A stretch of 64,000 nucleotides of DNA, from positions 1-64,000 of the forward strand of contig JACQZP010000005.1 of the NCBI GenBank assembly GCA_016213825.1, read 5' to 3'. Below the pieces are notes generated by a model, which made no database searches, was not told the DNA's origin, and saw only the letters and a program-made list of their open reading frames with translations. Positions 19,932 through 29,361 of the stretch are shown in pieces; position 1 is the first letter of the stretch, and each line of letters opens with the position of its first letter. The DNA comes from Acetobacterium woodii. Its GTDB lineage: Bacteria > Bacillota > Clostridia > Eubacteriales > Eubacteriaceae. The position numbers and the translations under genes were made by a program.

Positions 19932-21263
19932 ATGAATATTTGTATTATTGGATTGGGCATTTTAGGGATCACCTATGGTTCAATTTTGTCCGATTCTGAC
20001 GTGAACGTCATTTGCGTTGATATGGATGAAGAAACAATCAATATGCTCAATGAGGGTGAATTGCCGATTTACGAACCGGGACTCAAGTCACTCGTTGCCG
20101 CTTCGGCAGCATCTGGACGACTATATTTCAGCTCAAATATTCAAAATGCTGTAAAGAAGAGCGAAATAATTTTTATTACCTGCGAAGTCCCCACTGATGA
20201 CAGTGATTTTCCTGATTTACGGTTTATGAAACCCATTGCTCAAAGTATCGGTAACCATATCGAAAATGAGGTGACCGTGGTCATTAAATCAACGGTGCCA
20301 CCGGGAACCTGTCAGGTGATTAAACAAACCATTCAAAAAGCCCTTGATGAGCGGGAGGTTGAAATACCTTTTGATGTGGTGAGCAACCCGGATTTTGCCC
20401 GCAAAGGTTCCATGATCAAAGATTGTCTGGTGCCAGAACGGGTTGTCATTGGGTCAGATTCAAAACCGGCAATTGAACGGTTGAAAAGTCTTTATGACAG
20501 TCTTCATATTCAGGAAGAAAACTATATCATCACCGATCCCCAAAGTGCTGAGATGATAAAATATGGAGTCAATGCTTTTTTAGCCATTAAGCTTTCGTTT
20601 ATCAATGAGATGGCCTTACTTTGTGAAAATGCCAACGCAAACATTCTTGATGTTGCCAACGGCATTGGTCGTGACCACCGGATCGGTCCCGATTATCTGG
20701 ATGCCGGACCGGGTTACGGAGGCAGTGATTTGCCCAAAGATTCAAAAGCCCTGCGTGAAATTGCCAAAGCCTATGGCGAAGAATTTATGGTACTAAGTGG
20801 TGCCATCAATGCTAATGAAAAACAGAAAAATAAAATGGTCGAAAAAATTAAGCGCACGATGGGAAATATCGCGGGCAAAACCATCGGTATTTTAGGGCTG
20901 TCGTATAAGCCGGAAACCACCGATATGCGGGAAGCGCCATCTATTAATATAATTAAAGGCCTAGTTGAGGCGGGTGCTACGGTTCGAATCTATTGTCCCG
21001 AAGGTACCCAGGAAGCCAAGTGGCGCTTACATAATGAAAAAGATGAAATTACTTATTGCGAAGATACCTATGATGCCGCTCTGGGAGCCGATGCGATTGT
21101 TCTGATTACCAGTTGGCGACAATTTAAAGGCATGGATCATGAAAAGGTAAGAAGTCTGATGAATGATCGATATTTTTTTGACTTTAGAAATCTATTTGGG
21201 GAAGACCCACCAAAAGGATTTATTTATTCTGGATTAGGTATTCCTGAAAGAGAGATAAAATAA
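19932..21263 (+). CDS. UDP-glucose/GDP-mannose dehydrogenase family protein
   Basis: The 443-residue protein has the three-part fold of nucleotide-sugar dehydrogenases: an N-terminal NAD domain (GLGILGITYG), a central dimer domain (SAEMIKYGVNAFLAIKLSFINE) and a C-terminal UDP domain (GILGLSYKPETTDMREAPS). Family members normally oxidise UDP-glucose to UDP-glucuronate through a catalytic Cys in GGSCxPKD. Here that motif reads GYGGSDLPKD, with Asp266 in place of Cys. It may therefore release an aldehyde, use another mechanism, or act on another sugar. galU follows after one base, so UDP-glucose as substrate is likely from context. Confidence 0.8.
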   Translation: MNICIIGLGILGITYGSILSDSDVNVICVDMDEETINMLNEGELPIYEPGLKSLVAASAASGRLYFSSNIQNAVKKSEIIFITCEVPTDDSDFPDLRFMKPIAQSIGNHIENEVTVVIKSTVPPGTCQVIKQTIQKALDEREVEIPFDVVSNPDFARKGSMIKDCLVPERVVIGSDSKPAIERLKSLYDSLHIQEENYIITDPQSAEMIKYGVNAFLAIKLSFINEMALLCENANANILDVANGIGRDHRIGPDYLDAGPGYGGSDLPKDSKALREIAKAYGEEFMVLSGAINANEKQKNKMVEKIKRTMGNIAGKTIGILGLSYKPETTDMREAPSINIIKGLVEAGATVRIYCPEGTQEAKWRLHNEKDEITYCEDTYDAALGADAIVLITSWRQFKGMDHEKVRSLMNDRYFFDFRNLFGEDPPKGFIYSGLGIPEREIK

Positions 21264-21264
21264 C

Positions 21265-22134
21265 ATGAAAAAAGTTCGAAAAGCAGTGATTCCAGCTGCC
21301 GGGTTGGGGACCCGATTTTTACCCATTACCAAATCAATTCCCAAAGAAATGTTACCAATTGTGGACAAGCCAACCATCCAATACATTATCGAAGAAATCG
21401 TTGCGTCGGGAATTGAAGAGATCCTGATTATCAATGGCCGCAATAAAGAAAGCATTATCAACCACTTTGACAAGGTACCAGAGCTTGAAGCGCTTTTAAG
21501 AGCCGGCGGCAAAAACGATGCCTTAGCGGAAGTAGACGCCATCACCAACATGGCTAAAATTTTTTCAGTCCGACAAAAAGAAGCCAAAGGCTTAGGTCAT
21601 GCAGTGTTATGTGCCAAAGAATTTGTCGGCGATGAACCCTTTGCAGTGGTGCTGGGTGACGACATTGTTTATAATGATGAAAACCCTGCCCTAAAACAAA
21701 TGGTTGAGATTTATGAAGCTTATGGTGCCTCTGTTATTGGCGTTCAGCAGGTTGCGCCAGATCAAGTTAATAAATATGGTATTATTTCGGGCGAGTCGGT
21801 TGGCGAGCGAGTGCTCAAGGTCAATGATCTGGTGGAAAAACCCGCCATTGGTACGGCTCCCTCTAATATGGCAATCTTAGGACGCTACATTATTACGCCG
21901 GGGATTTTTGATATTCTCGAACATACGGGTAAAGGTGCCGGTGGCGAAATTCAGCTTACCGATGGATTAAAAACATTAGCTACCATAGAAGATATGTTCG
22001 CCTATGATTTTATCGGTAAGCGCTACGATGTGGGTGATAAGCTTGGTTTTCTCCAGGCAACAGTTGAATATGGTTTGCGGGATGACAAATTGGGAGCCGA
22101 CTTTAAAAAGTATTTGGAGACCCTATTCAAATAA
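21265..22134 (+). CDS. galU: UTP-glucose-1-phosphate uridylyltransferase GalU
   Basis: GalU makes UDP-glucose from glucose 1-phosphate and UTP. The 289-residue protein has the pyrophosphorylase signature GLGTRFLPITKSIPKEM, the VDKPTIQYIIEE block and LVEKPAIGTAPSN. It lies between the dehydrogenase and phosphoglucomutase genes, so the three together supply and use UDP-glucose for surface glycans. Confidence 0.93.
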   Translation: MKKVRKAVIPAAGLGTRFLPITKSIPKEMLPIVDKPTIQYIIEEIVASGIEEILIINGRNKESIINHFDKVPELEALLRAGGKNDALAEVDAITNMAKIFSVRQKEAKGLGHAVLCAKEFVGDEPFAVVLGDDIVYNDENPALKQMVEIYEAYGASVIGVQQVAPDQVNKYGIISGESVGERVLKVNDLVEKPAIGTAPSNMAILGRYIITPGIFDILEHTGKGAGGEIQLTDGLKTLATIEDMFAYDFIGKRYDVGDKLGFLQATVEYGLRDDKLGADFKKYLETLFK

Positions 22135-22211
22135 ATTGCGAAGTAGATAAGATGATTTGGTGAGACGCGGATACTGTGATCACCAGTTAACTTCCGAAGA
22201 AAGGAAACACG

Positions 22212-23915
22212 ATGGACTATAAAAAAGCATATCATCACTGGCTGGATCAGCCGGATTTGGATCAGTTTCTACGTCAGGAGCTTGAAGCAATAACTGATGA
22301 GAAAGAAATCGAAGATCGTTTTTATACGGACCTGGAGTTTGGAACAGGAGGAATGCGGGGAAAAATGGGCGCCGGCAATAACCGGATGAACATTTACACC
22401 GTGGCCAAGGTTACCTATGGATTGGGAAAATATTTGCTGCGACAGGATATTCAGAATTGGGAAAAAGGGGTGGTCATTGCCTATGATTCCCGCCATTTAT
22501 CCCGAGAATTCGCCGAAACAGCAGCTGGCGTTTTGGGAAAGATGGGAATTGCGGCCTACCTTTTTGAAGAGTTGCGACCGACCCCAGAGCTTTCTTTTGC
22601 AGTCCGTAATTTGAATGCCGCCGCTGGAATCGTGATTACCGCTTCTCATAATCCTAAAGAATATAATGGCTACAAGGTTTACGGTCCGGATGGCGGGCAA
22701 ATGGTTACTGCTTCTGCTGATGCCTTGATTGCCGAAATCGAGAAAATAAAGGACATCTTCGATATTCCAATTATGACCTTGGCAGCTGGTCTTAATCAGA
22801 AAATCATTAAAATGGTCGGCGAGAAAATGGATAATGACTTTACCGATGCGGTTACCGCCATTTGCTATCCGAATCCTGACAGTACGCTGAAAGTTGTCTA
22901 TACGCCGCTTCATGGATCTGGTAATAAACCGGTCCGACGGGTTTTATCAGAATTAGGATATCAACAGGTAATCGTGGTACCAGAACAGGAATTGCCGGAT
23001 GGTGATTTTACCACCGCACCTTATCCAAATCCTGAGGATCGCTCGGTGTTTACTTTGGCCAAGGCGTTGGCCAACGAACGTGGTGCTGATATTATTATCG
23101 GCACCGATCCCGATTGTGATCGGGTTGGTGTGGTTGGCAGAAACCAAAAAGGCGACTTTGAAGTTTTTACCGGCAACCAAACTGGAGCACTGTTAGTTGA
23201 TTATTACCTTAAAACCCGAACCGATTTGCCGGCCAACAAGGTTGTTATCAAAACCATTGTAACCAGCGAATTGGGTGGGATCGTGGCAAAATCCCATGGG
23301 GCCGCGGTGTTGGATGTCTTAACCGGGTTTAAATACATCGGCGAATGCATGACTGATTTTGAAAAAACTGGCGATTATACCTTTGCCTTTGGCTATGAAG
23401 AAAGTTATGGTTATCTGGCGGGCAATTATGCCCGGGATAAGGATGCCGTGGTGGCTTCAGCGTTGGTTTGTGAGATGACAGACTATTATAAAAAACAGGG
23501 ATTGACGCTTTATGAGGCGCTGTTGGCACTCTATGAAAAGCATGGTTATTTCATTGAGGATGTGGTGGCGTTGACCCTCGAGGGGATTGAGGGAAAAACC
23601 AAGATCATCGAGATCATGGAGAAATTCAGAAACGTTAACTTTCCCGGGTTTGCGGATGCAAAACTGGTTAACTTCAATGATTATGAAGCCAGCGTCAGTA
23701 ATGATTTGATTTCGGGAGTAACAACAGAAATCGATTTGCCCAAATCCAACGTGCTAAAATTTGTATTTGATGATTATTCCTGGTTTGCTTTGCGTCCTTC
23801 TGGCACGGAACCTAAACTCAAAATATATTTCTCAGTGACTGGGAAAACCCAAGCAGAAGCGACAACAAAAAAAGAATTGCTCAAAAAACAGGTAACCGAT
23901 TTAATCGAAGTTTAA
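22212..23915 (+). CDS. pgcA: Phosphoglucomutase / phosphomannomutase
   Basis: The enzyme interconverts glucose 6-phosphate and glucose 1-phosphate (or the mannose forms). The 567-residue protein belongs to the PgcA-like group of alpha-phosphohexomutases. The phospho-Ser loop is TASHNPKEYNGYKVY, the metal loop DPDCDRVG, the sugar loop GYEESYGYL and the phosphate-binding loop RPSGTEPKLKIY. A good AAGGAAA ribosome site stands before the ATG. It ends at a terminator shared with the convergent LCP gene. Confidence 0.9.
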   Translation: MDYKKAYHHWLDQPDLDQFLRQELEAITDEKEIEDRFYTDLEFGTGGMRGKMGAGNNRMNIYTVAKVTYGLGKYLLRQDIQNWEKGVVIAYDSRHLSREFAETAAGVLGKMGIAAYLFEELRPTPELSFAVRNLNAAAGIVITASHNPKEYNGYKVYGPDGGQMVTASADALIAEIEKIKDIFDIPIMTLAAGLNQKIIKMVGEKMDNDFTDAVTAICYPNPDSTLKVVYTPLHGSGNKPVRRVLSELGYQQVIVVPEQELPDGDFTTAPYPNPEDRSVFTLAKALANERGADIIIGTDPDCDRVGVVGRNQKGDFEVFTGNQTGALLVDYYLKTRTDLPANKVVIKTIVTSELGGIVAKSHGAAVLDVLTGFKYIGECMTDFEKTGDYTFAFGYEESYGYLAGNYARDKDAVVASALVCEMTDYYKKQGLTLYEALLALYEKHGYFIEDVVALTLEGIEGKTKIIEIMEKFRNVNFPGFADAKLVNFNDYEASVSNDLISGVTTEIDLPKSNVLKFVFDDYSWFALRPSGTEPKLKIYFSVTGKTQAEATTKKELLKKQVTDLIEV

Positions 23916-23953
23916 GAACATTTCTATTCTAATAAGAACAAACTAGCAAACAT

Positions 23954-23996
23954 AAAAGGCATCATCCCTTATCTGCGGGATGATGCCTTTTTTATT
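23954..23996. terminator. Bidirectional terminator between pgcA and the LCP gene
   Basis: A 15-bp perfect stem (arms 23954-23968 and 23977-23991) with an eight-base loop, flanked by AAAA on one side and TTTTTT on the other, sits between convergent genes. Confidence 0.88.
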
Positions 23997-24014
23997 AGCA
24001 TTTGAATCGATCGG

Positions 24015-25544
24015 TTAATTGGTGGTTTCAGTACTAGTTCCGCTGCCAGAGTCAGAACCTGAGTTGGATGAACCCGAGCCTGAAGAACTGCTGTCGGTGC
24101 TGGAGGAATCAGATCCAGAGGAACTGTTTCCGGAGCTGGAGGAATCAGATCCAGAGGTGCTGTTTCCGGAGCTTGATGAACCTGATCCGGAGGAGCTGTT
24201 CCCAGAACTTGATGAACCCGATCCCGAGGATTCGGAGTTAGTGTAGCTGGAACCAGAATTGGTTGAAGTTGAATTATCGCTGCTGCTTTGGGTAGTGGAC
24301 TCGCTATAGGAAGATGAGGAGCCGATACCTGAATAATAGGCAATGGCATCACTTATTTCTTTAACACGAGCAGATGGAACATAAGCAGTGTAACTGCCGG
24401 AACCTGAACTTGTACCGGAAGTTGAGCCAGAGCTGGTGCCTGACGTTGTGCCGGAATTTGAATTGGTAACGGGACTGGTTACAGTTGTTCGGTTACCGGT
24501 GCTGCTTTGTTCTGTGGTAGTTGTTGTTGAGCTGTCGCCAGTAGTGGTTGCCGAACCCGTGCCAGTTGTCGTCGTAGTGGTTGTTTGAGTAGGTCCATAG
24601 ATAAAGGCGTGAAGTGCAACGACATTGTCGACCAGCGTATTTGGTACCACATAAGAAACGCTGTTGATCATAGCTGTTGTTACATTGGCATCGGTCGGCA
24701 GTCGGAATTCTAAAAATTGCTTGTCCGGAGAATCCAGAAATGCCTTAGCATAGGTAGTCAGTTCGCTGATAGAAAGGGTGGTTTTAATATAGGGATAAAC
24801 CTTACTTAAAAGACTGATACCAGTAGCCATATCGATGTTAAATGCTTTATGGGCAATTTGACCCACCACTTCCCGCTGGCGCTCGGTTCGATAGAAATCA
24901 TCATCACTATAGCGGTTTCGGGCATAGGCCAGGGCTTGAACTCCGGTTATTGTCTGAACACCCGTAGTTGTCAGCTTAGGGTCGGATTTACCAACCTTAT
25001 CATTGACATCATCAATGTATTTGTTGGTCCATTCCAGAACGTCTTCATTTTTTACATTGACTTCAACGCCACCAAGAGCATCAACGGTATCTACCATGGC
25101 ATCGAAATTGACAATGACATAGTCAGTAATGTTCATGTCAAAATTTTCGTTAAGTGTTTTGACGGTAAGTTCCGGACCACCGTAGGCGTAGGCGGCGTTG
25201 ATTTTGTCAAAACTCTCATAAGTATCCTTGGTTTCAGGAATTTGAACGAGAAGGTCACGCATGATGGAGGTAACTTTAATATTGCCCTTTTTAAAATCCA
25301 GGGAAACAATCATAATGGTATCCGTTCGATCACCATCAATGTCACTTCGACCATCTACACCAAAAACAGCAATATTCACTGTATCAATATCAAGATTATT
25401 ATTTACCTTTAGTTCAGCCTCATCCAATTTTGGTTCGGCAACCATTTGATTTATCTGGCTGATGGTATTAAAGCCATAAACTAGTCCTGTACCTATCAAT
25501 GAGACAAGCAAAAATAGGATGACTAAAATTATTTTCTTTTTCAT
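24015..25544 (-). CDS. LytR-CpsA-Psr family protein with serine-rich tail
   Basis: LCP enzymes transfer glycopolymers from undecaprenyl carriers to peptidoglycan. The 509-residue protein has an N-terminal membrane anchor (about residues 4-24) and an LCP domain (about 60-300) with FGVDGRSDIDGDRTDTIMI, MRDLLVQIP and NAAYAYGGPELTV blocks. From about residue 335 on it becomes a low-complexity Ser/Thr/Gly/Asn tail; part of the DNA is a 36-base tandem repeat (24103-24240). The start at 25544 has AAAGGA six bases before it; a longer in-frame reading begins upstream without one. It is convergent with pgcA and divergent from rfbD. Confidence 0.87.
   Translation of the reverse strand: MKKKIILVILFLLVSLIGTGLVYGFNTISQINQMVAEPKLDEAELKVNNNLDIDTVNIAVFGVDGRSDIDGDRTDTIMIVSLDFKKGNIKVTSIMRDLLVQIPETKDTYESFDKINAAYAYGGPELTVKTLNENFDMNITDYVIVNFDAMVDTVDALGGVEVNVKNEDVLEWTNKYIDDVNDKVGKSDPKLTTTGVQTITGVQALAYARNRYSDDDFYRTERQREVVGQIAHKAFNIDMATGISLLSKVYPYIKTTLSISELTTYAKAFLDSPDKQFLEFRLPTDANVTTAMINSVSYVVPNTLVDNVVALHAFIYGPTQTTTTTTTGTGSATTTGDSSTTTTTEQSSTGNRTTVTSPVTNSNSGTTSGTSSGSTSGTSSGSGSYTAYVPSARVKEISDAIAYYSGIGSSSSYSESTTQSSSDNSTSTNSGSSYTNSESSGSGSSSSGNSSSGSGSSSSGNSTSGSDSSSSGNSSSGSDSSSTDSSSSGSGSSNSGSDSGSGTSTETTN
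24103..24240. repeat. 36-bp tandem repeat in the LCP tail
   Basis: Units start at 24103, 24139, 24175 and 24211 (last one partial). They encode, on the minus strand, twelve-residue blocks of the SGNSSSGSDSSS kind. The plus strand also stays open here but only as a mirror of the repeat. Confidence 0.85.
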
Positions 25545-25582
25545 AAAGGTTCCTTTCGCTTTACGAGTTAAAATCATATCAA

Positions 25583-25588
25583 ATTATA
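25583..25588 (-). promoter_or_regulatory. Possible -10 box of the LCP gene
   Basis: A perfect TATAAT on the minus strand, about 40 bases before the LCP start. No good -35 box at 17 bases; a T-run lies 18 bases upstream. Confidence 0.35.
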
Positions 25589-25705
25589 ATACCATAAATA
25601 TGCTTAAAAAAACATTGAATATTAAAGAGAAACAAATAAACCGATAAAAAAGATGGCTGGAATCGGTTTGGGTATCTTAAAAACCTGAAAGAATCTAGAA
25701 AAAAA

Positions 25706-25734
25706 TAGACTTTTGTGCCTATTTAAAGTATAAT
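25706..25734 (+). promoter_or_regulatory. Promoter of the dTDP-rhamnose genes
   Basis: TAGACT (25706-25711) and a perfect TATAAT (25729-25734) with a 17-base spacer. The leader to the rfbD start is about 80 bases. Confidence 0.55.
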
Positions 25735-25823
25735 GACAATGAATTTTTATGGCTTAACAGCTTTAAAACAGTGGCAAAACAGAAGAAATCAACACTGTAA
25801 AGAACGATGAAATAAGGTGAAAT

Positions 25824-26681
25824 ATGAAAGTTTTATTAACCGGTTCCAACGGTCAACTCGGGCGGGAATTAACCCGGCAACTTAAAGAAAAGAAGATTAT
25901 TCATGTTGGCTATGACATTCCAGAATTTGACATTACCGATAAAGAAAAAATTGCAGCGATTATTAATAAAGAGCAGCCGACAATTATCATCAATTGCGGT
26001 GCGCTGACCAATGTCGATGGATGTGAAACGCAGCGGGATCTGGCAATGGCTATCAATGCTGTAGGCCCAGAGTATTTAGCAGAAATCGCAAAAGCGCAGG
26101 ATATTGTTTTAGTTCAGGTTTCCACCGATTATGTGTTTGATGGTGCCGGGATTAAAGCGGAGGGTGTATTGCGTCCCTATGTGGAAACAGACCCCATTGA
26201 TCCCAAAACGGTTTATGGTGAAAGTAAGGCAGCTGGTGAAAAAGTGGTTGCCGAGATTGCCCCTAAATATTTTATTGTCCGGACCGCCTGGCTCTATGGG
26301 GATGGCAATAACTTTGTAAAGACCATGTTGGATCTGGCATCCAAAAATCCCAAATTGACAGTTGTGGATGATCAGGTCGGCTCGCCAACAAGTACTGTGG
26401 ATCTGGCAGCTGCAATTATTGACTTGATCCATACTGATCACTATGGGTATTACCATGGCACCTGCGAAGGACAATGTAGCTGGTATGATTTTGCTTTGGA
26501 AATTTTTAGATTATCCGGAATTGAGATCGAAGTTGAACCTGTAACCTCGGAACAATTTGTGCGCCCGGCGCCGCGCCCCAAATATTCGGTGCTTGAAAAC
26601 AAGGCTTTAAATGATCTGAATATGAATCACTTCAGAACCTGGCAAGAATCTTTGGTAGAGTATCTGGAGAATTTAAAATAA
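25824..26681 (+). CDS. rfbD: dTDP-4-dehydrorhamnose reductase RfbD
   Basis: RfbD carries out the last step to dTDP-L-rhamnose. The 285-residue SDR protein has GSNGQLGREL for NAD(P)H, the VSTDYVFDG strand, and the YGESKAAGE active site with YxxxK. It is first of the four-gene rhamnose set, in the order D-A-C-B. Confidence 0.93.
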   Translation: MKVLLTGSNGQLGRELTRQLKEKKIIHVGYDIPEFDITDKEKIAAIINKEQPTIIINCGALTNVDGCETQRDLAMAINAVGPEYLAEIAKAQDIVLVQVSTDYVFDGAGIKAEGVLRPYVETDPIDPKTVYGESKAAGEKVVAEIAPKYFIVRTAWLYGDGNNFVKTMLDLASKNPKLTVVDDQVGSPTSTVDLAAAIIDLIHTDHYGYYHGTCEGQCSWYDFALEIFRLSGIEIEVEPVTSEQFVRPAPRPKYSVLENKALNDLNMNHFRTWQESLVEYLENLK

Positions 26682-26728
26682 AAAATCCTGTTTAGAATAA
26701 ACATAGAAATAAAAGAGAAGAGGCAACG

Positions 26729-27598
26729 ATGAAAGGTATTATTTTAGCCGGAGGTTCCGGCACGCGGCTTTACCCGATCACCCGGGCGGTATCTAAACAA
26801 TTACTTCCCATATATGACAAACCGATGATTTATTATCCCCTAGCGACTTTAATGCTGGCAGGGATTAAAGATATTTTAATTATTTCCACTCCCCACGATC
26901 TGCCGATGTTTGAACGGTTGTTTGGTTCGGGAGAAGAATTGGGACTGAACTTTTCCTATGAAATACAAGATGCACCCAACGGCCTGGCAGAGGCTTTTAT
27001 TATTGGGGAAAAATTCATTGGCGATGATAATGTGGCCCTGGTACTAGGCGATAATATCTTCTATGGCCATGGTTTTACTGATACGATCAGAAAAGCGGCG
27101 GAACTACAAAGTGGGGCCGTGATTTTTGGCTACCCGGTAACCGATCCTGAACGTTATGGAGTGGTTGAGTTTGCCAAAGACGGTACCGTTCTTTCCATTG
27201 AAGAAAAGCCAACCGAACCAAAATCGAACTTTGCTGTTCCAGGGCTCTATTTTTACGATAACTCAGTTGTTGAGATCGCCAAAAATATCAAACCTTCAGC
27301 GCGAGGGGAGTTGGAAATTACCACTGTCAATGAAACTTATCTAGAACAGGGGAATTTAAAAGTAGAGCTTTTTGGTCGTGGCATGGCTTGGCTTGATACC
27401 GGAACGCATGACAGTTTGATTGAAGCGTCTAATTTTGTGGAAACCATTCAAAAGCGACAAGGCCTCTATGTGGCTTGTGTTGAAGAGATTGCTTATCTGC
27501 GAGATTTCATTGATAAGGAACAACTGCTGAAGCTGGCAGAACCACTTAAGAAAACAGCTTATGGACAGTATCTGATTCAGTGCGCTAAGGTTAAATAG
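26729..27598 (+). CDS. rfbA: Glucose-1-phosphate thymidylyltransferase RfbA
   Basis: RfbA makes dTDP-glucose from glucose 1-phosphate and dTTP, the entry step to dTDP-rhamnose. The 289-residue protein shows [20 protein letters not shown], the metal-binding [10 protein letters not shown] and the [15 protein letters not shown] block of the short RmlA class. Confidence 0.95.
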   Translation: MKGIILAGGSGTRLYPITRAVSKQLLPIYDKPMIYYPLATLMLAGIKDILIISTPHDLPMFERLFGSGEELGLNFSYEIQDAPNGLAEAFIIGEKFIGDDNVALVLGDNIFYGHGFTDTIRKAAELQSGAVIFGYPVTDPERYGVVEFAKDGTVLSIEEKPTEPKSNFAVPGLYFYDNSVVEIAKNIKPSARGELEITTVNETYLEQGNLKVELFGRGMAWLDTGTHDSLIEASNFVETIQKRQGLYVACVEEIAYLRDFIDKEQLLKLAEPLKKTAYGQYLIQCAKVK

Positions 27599-27606
27599 GA
27601 GACAAG

Positions 27607-28173
27607 ATGGCAAAAATAAATGTAATAAAAACAAAAATTGACGGATTGGTTATTATTGAACCGTCCGTTTTTGGTGATGACCGTGGATACTTCATGGAAA
27701 CCTATAATGAAGAAGAATTCCACAAAGCCGGACTGACCATGGGATTTGTTCAGGATAATGAGTCCAAATCGTCTAAGGGCGTTTTGCGAGGACTGCATTT
27801 TCAGACAAAATATACTCAGGGAAAACTGGTACGGGTAACCCAAGGTGAAGTGTTTGATGTTGCCGTCGATCTGCGCAATGGCTCATCCACCTATGGACAA
27901 TGGGCTGGAGTTCTTTTAACAGAAAAAAACAAGACCATGTTTTATGTGCCGGAGGGCTTTGCCCATGGGTTCCTGGTGGTATCTGATGAAGCGGTCTTTA
28001 ATTATAAGTGTACCAATCTTTATGCTCCGGAATACGATGGCGGCATTCGCTGGAATGATCCAGAAGTTGGCATTGAGTGGCCGTTGGATGCAATTGGAGA
28101 AGTGCTGCTTTCAGAAAAAGATATGCAGCTTCCTTATTTAAGTGAGATTAGAGATTCTTTAAGATTTGAATAG
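27607..28173 (+). CDS. rfbC: dTDP-4-dehydrorhamnose 3,5-epimerase RfbC
   Basis: RfbC epimerises C3 and C5 of the 4-keto sugar. The 188-residue cupin protein has GVLRGLHFQ with the catalytic His, VFDVAVDLR and the FAHGFLVVSD block. It starts eight bases after rfbA. Confidence 0.94.
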   Translation: MAKINVIKTKIDGLVIIEPSVFGDDRGYFMETYNEEEFHKAGLTMGFVQDNESKSSKGVLRGLHFQTKYTQGKLVRVTQGEVFDVAVDLRNGSSTYGQWAGVLLTEKNKTMFYVPEGFAHGFLVVSDEAVFNYKCTNLYAPEYDGGIRWNDPEVGIEWPLDAIGEVLLSEKDMQLPYLSEIRDSLRFE

Positions 28174-28190
28174 AGAGAAATGGAGTAATC

Positions 28191-29294
28191 ATGAAAACAG
28201 TATTAGTCACCGGTGGTGCCGGATTTATTGGCTCTAACTTTGTAAAATACATGCTGAATCAGCACCCGGATTATAAAATTGTCAATTTAGATGTTTTAAC
28301 TTATGCCGGAAATCTGGAAAACCTAACAGATATTGAAAACAACCCTAACTATGTTTTTGAAAAAGGAGATATCGTCGATCGTCCTTTTATCCACGATCTT
28401 TTTGATAAATATGATTTTGATACGATCGTTAACTTTGCAGCGGAGTCGCATGTGGATCGTAGTATTGAAGATCCAGAGATTTTCATTCAAACGAATGTGA
28501 TGGGAACTCTGGTACTTCTGGACGAAGCCAAAAATCACTGGCAAAATGGTAAAGATGAAAATGGCTACCCGACCTATCGGGAAGGGGTTCGCTATCATCA
28601 GGTATCCACCGATGAGGTGTATGGTGCCTTGGGAAAAACTGGGATGTTTACCGAAACGACCCCCATTGCTCCTAACAGCCCCTATTCAGCATCCAAGGCC
28701 AGTGCCGATTTAGTGGTTCGTTCCTACGGACAGACATTTAAGCTGCCGATTACCATCAGCCGCTGTTCTAACAATTACGGACCGTATCATTTTCCGGAAA
28801 AACTGATTCCACTGATGATTTCAAATGTGGTGGCACTAAAATGCTTGCCGGTTTATGGCGATGGCATGCAGATAAGAGATTGGCTGCACGTAAAGGACCA
28901 CTGCAGCGGCATTGATACCATCCTGGAAAAAGGGGTAGTCGGTGAAGTGTACAACATTGGCGGCAATAATGAAAAAGCCAATATTGAAATTGTCAATTTA
29001 ATTATTGAGGATGTAGGCAACATGCTTCGTTCGGGAAAATATAAGATTGATAATGATGGCTCAAAAATCAACAAAGATTTAATTACCTACGTTGAAGACC
29101 GCTTGGGACATGATCGTCGTTATGCCATTGATAATTCGAAAATCACTGCCGAACTGGGTTGGGAGCCATCCTACACCTTTGAACAGGGGATTGCTGAAAC
29201 CATTGAATGGTACTTAAATAACCAGGAATGGTTGGAGCAGGTAAAGTCTGGCGATTATCAGCAGTATTATGAAAATATGTACTCAAAGAAGTAG
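28191..29294 (+). CDS. rfbB: dTDP-glucose 4,6-dehydratase RfbB
   Basis: RfbB turns dTDP-glucose into dTDP-4-keto-6-deoxyglucose. The 367-residue SDR protein has GGAGFIGSNF for NAD, NFAAESHVDRSI, VSTDEVYGAL with the active Thr-Asp-Glu, and YSASKASAD with the catalytic Tyr and Lys. A terminator follows it, so D-A-C-B is a closed unit. Confidence 0.95.
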   Translation: MKTVLVTGGAGFIGSNFVKYMLNQHPDYKIVNLDVLTYAGNLENLTDIENNPNYVFEKGDIVDRPFIHDLFDKYDFDTIVNFAAESHVDRSIEDPEIFIQTNVMGTLVLLDEAKNHWQNGKDENGYPTYREGVRYHQVSTDEVYGALGKTGMFTETTPIAPNSPYSASKASADLVVRSYGQTFKLPITISRCSNNYGPYHFPEKLIPLMISNVVALKCLPVYGDGMQIRDWLHVKDHCSGIDTILEKGVVGEVYNIGGNNEKANIEIVNLIIEDVGNMLRSGKYKIDNDGSKINKDLITYVEDRLGHDRRYAIDNSKITAELGWEPSYTFEQGIAETIEWYLNNQEWLEQVKSGDYQQYYENMYSKK

Positions 29295-29303
29295 AATAGA
29301 TAC

Positions 29304-29342
29304 AAATGAAAAAGCACATTTTTTGTGCTTTTTCATTTAAAA
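29304..29342 (+). terminator. Terminator of the rfb operon
   Basis: A perfect 15-bp stem (29304-29318 and 29324-29338) with a five-T loop; T-rich right arm. Confidence 0.8.
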
Positions 29343-29361
29343 ATAAGAATGAGGTGTCAGT

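Noticed and set aside
24019-24246. Plus-strand acidic reading frame with ELDEPDPEELFPE-like repeats
   Set aside because: It is the antisense of the serine-rich LCP tail; the repeat keeps both strands open. No ribosome site is present.
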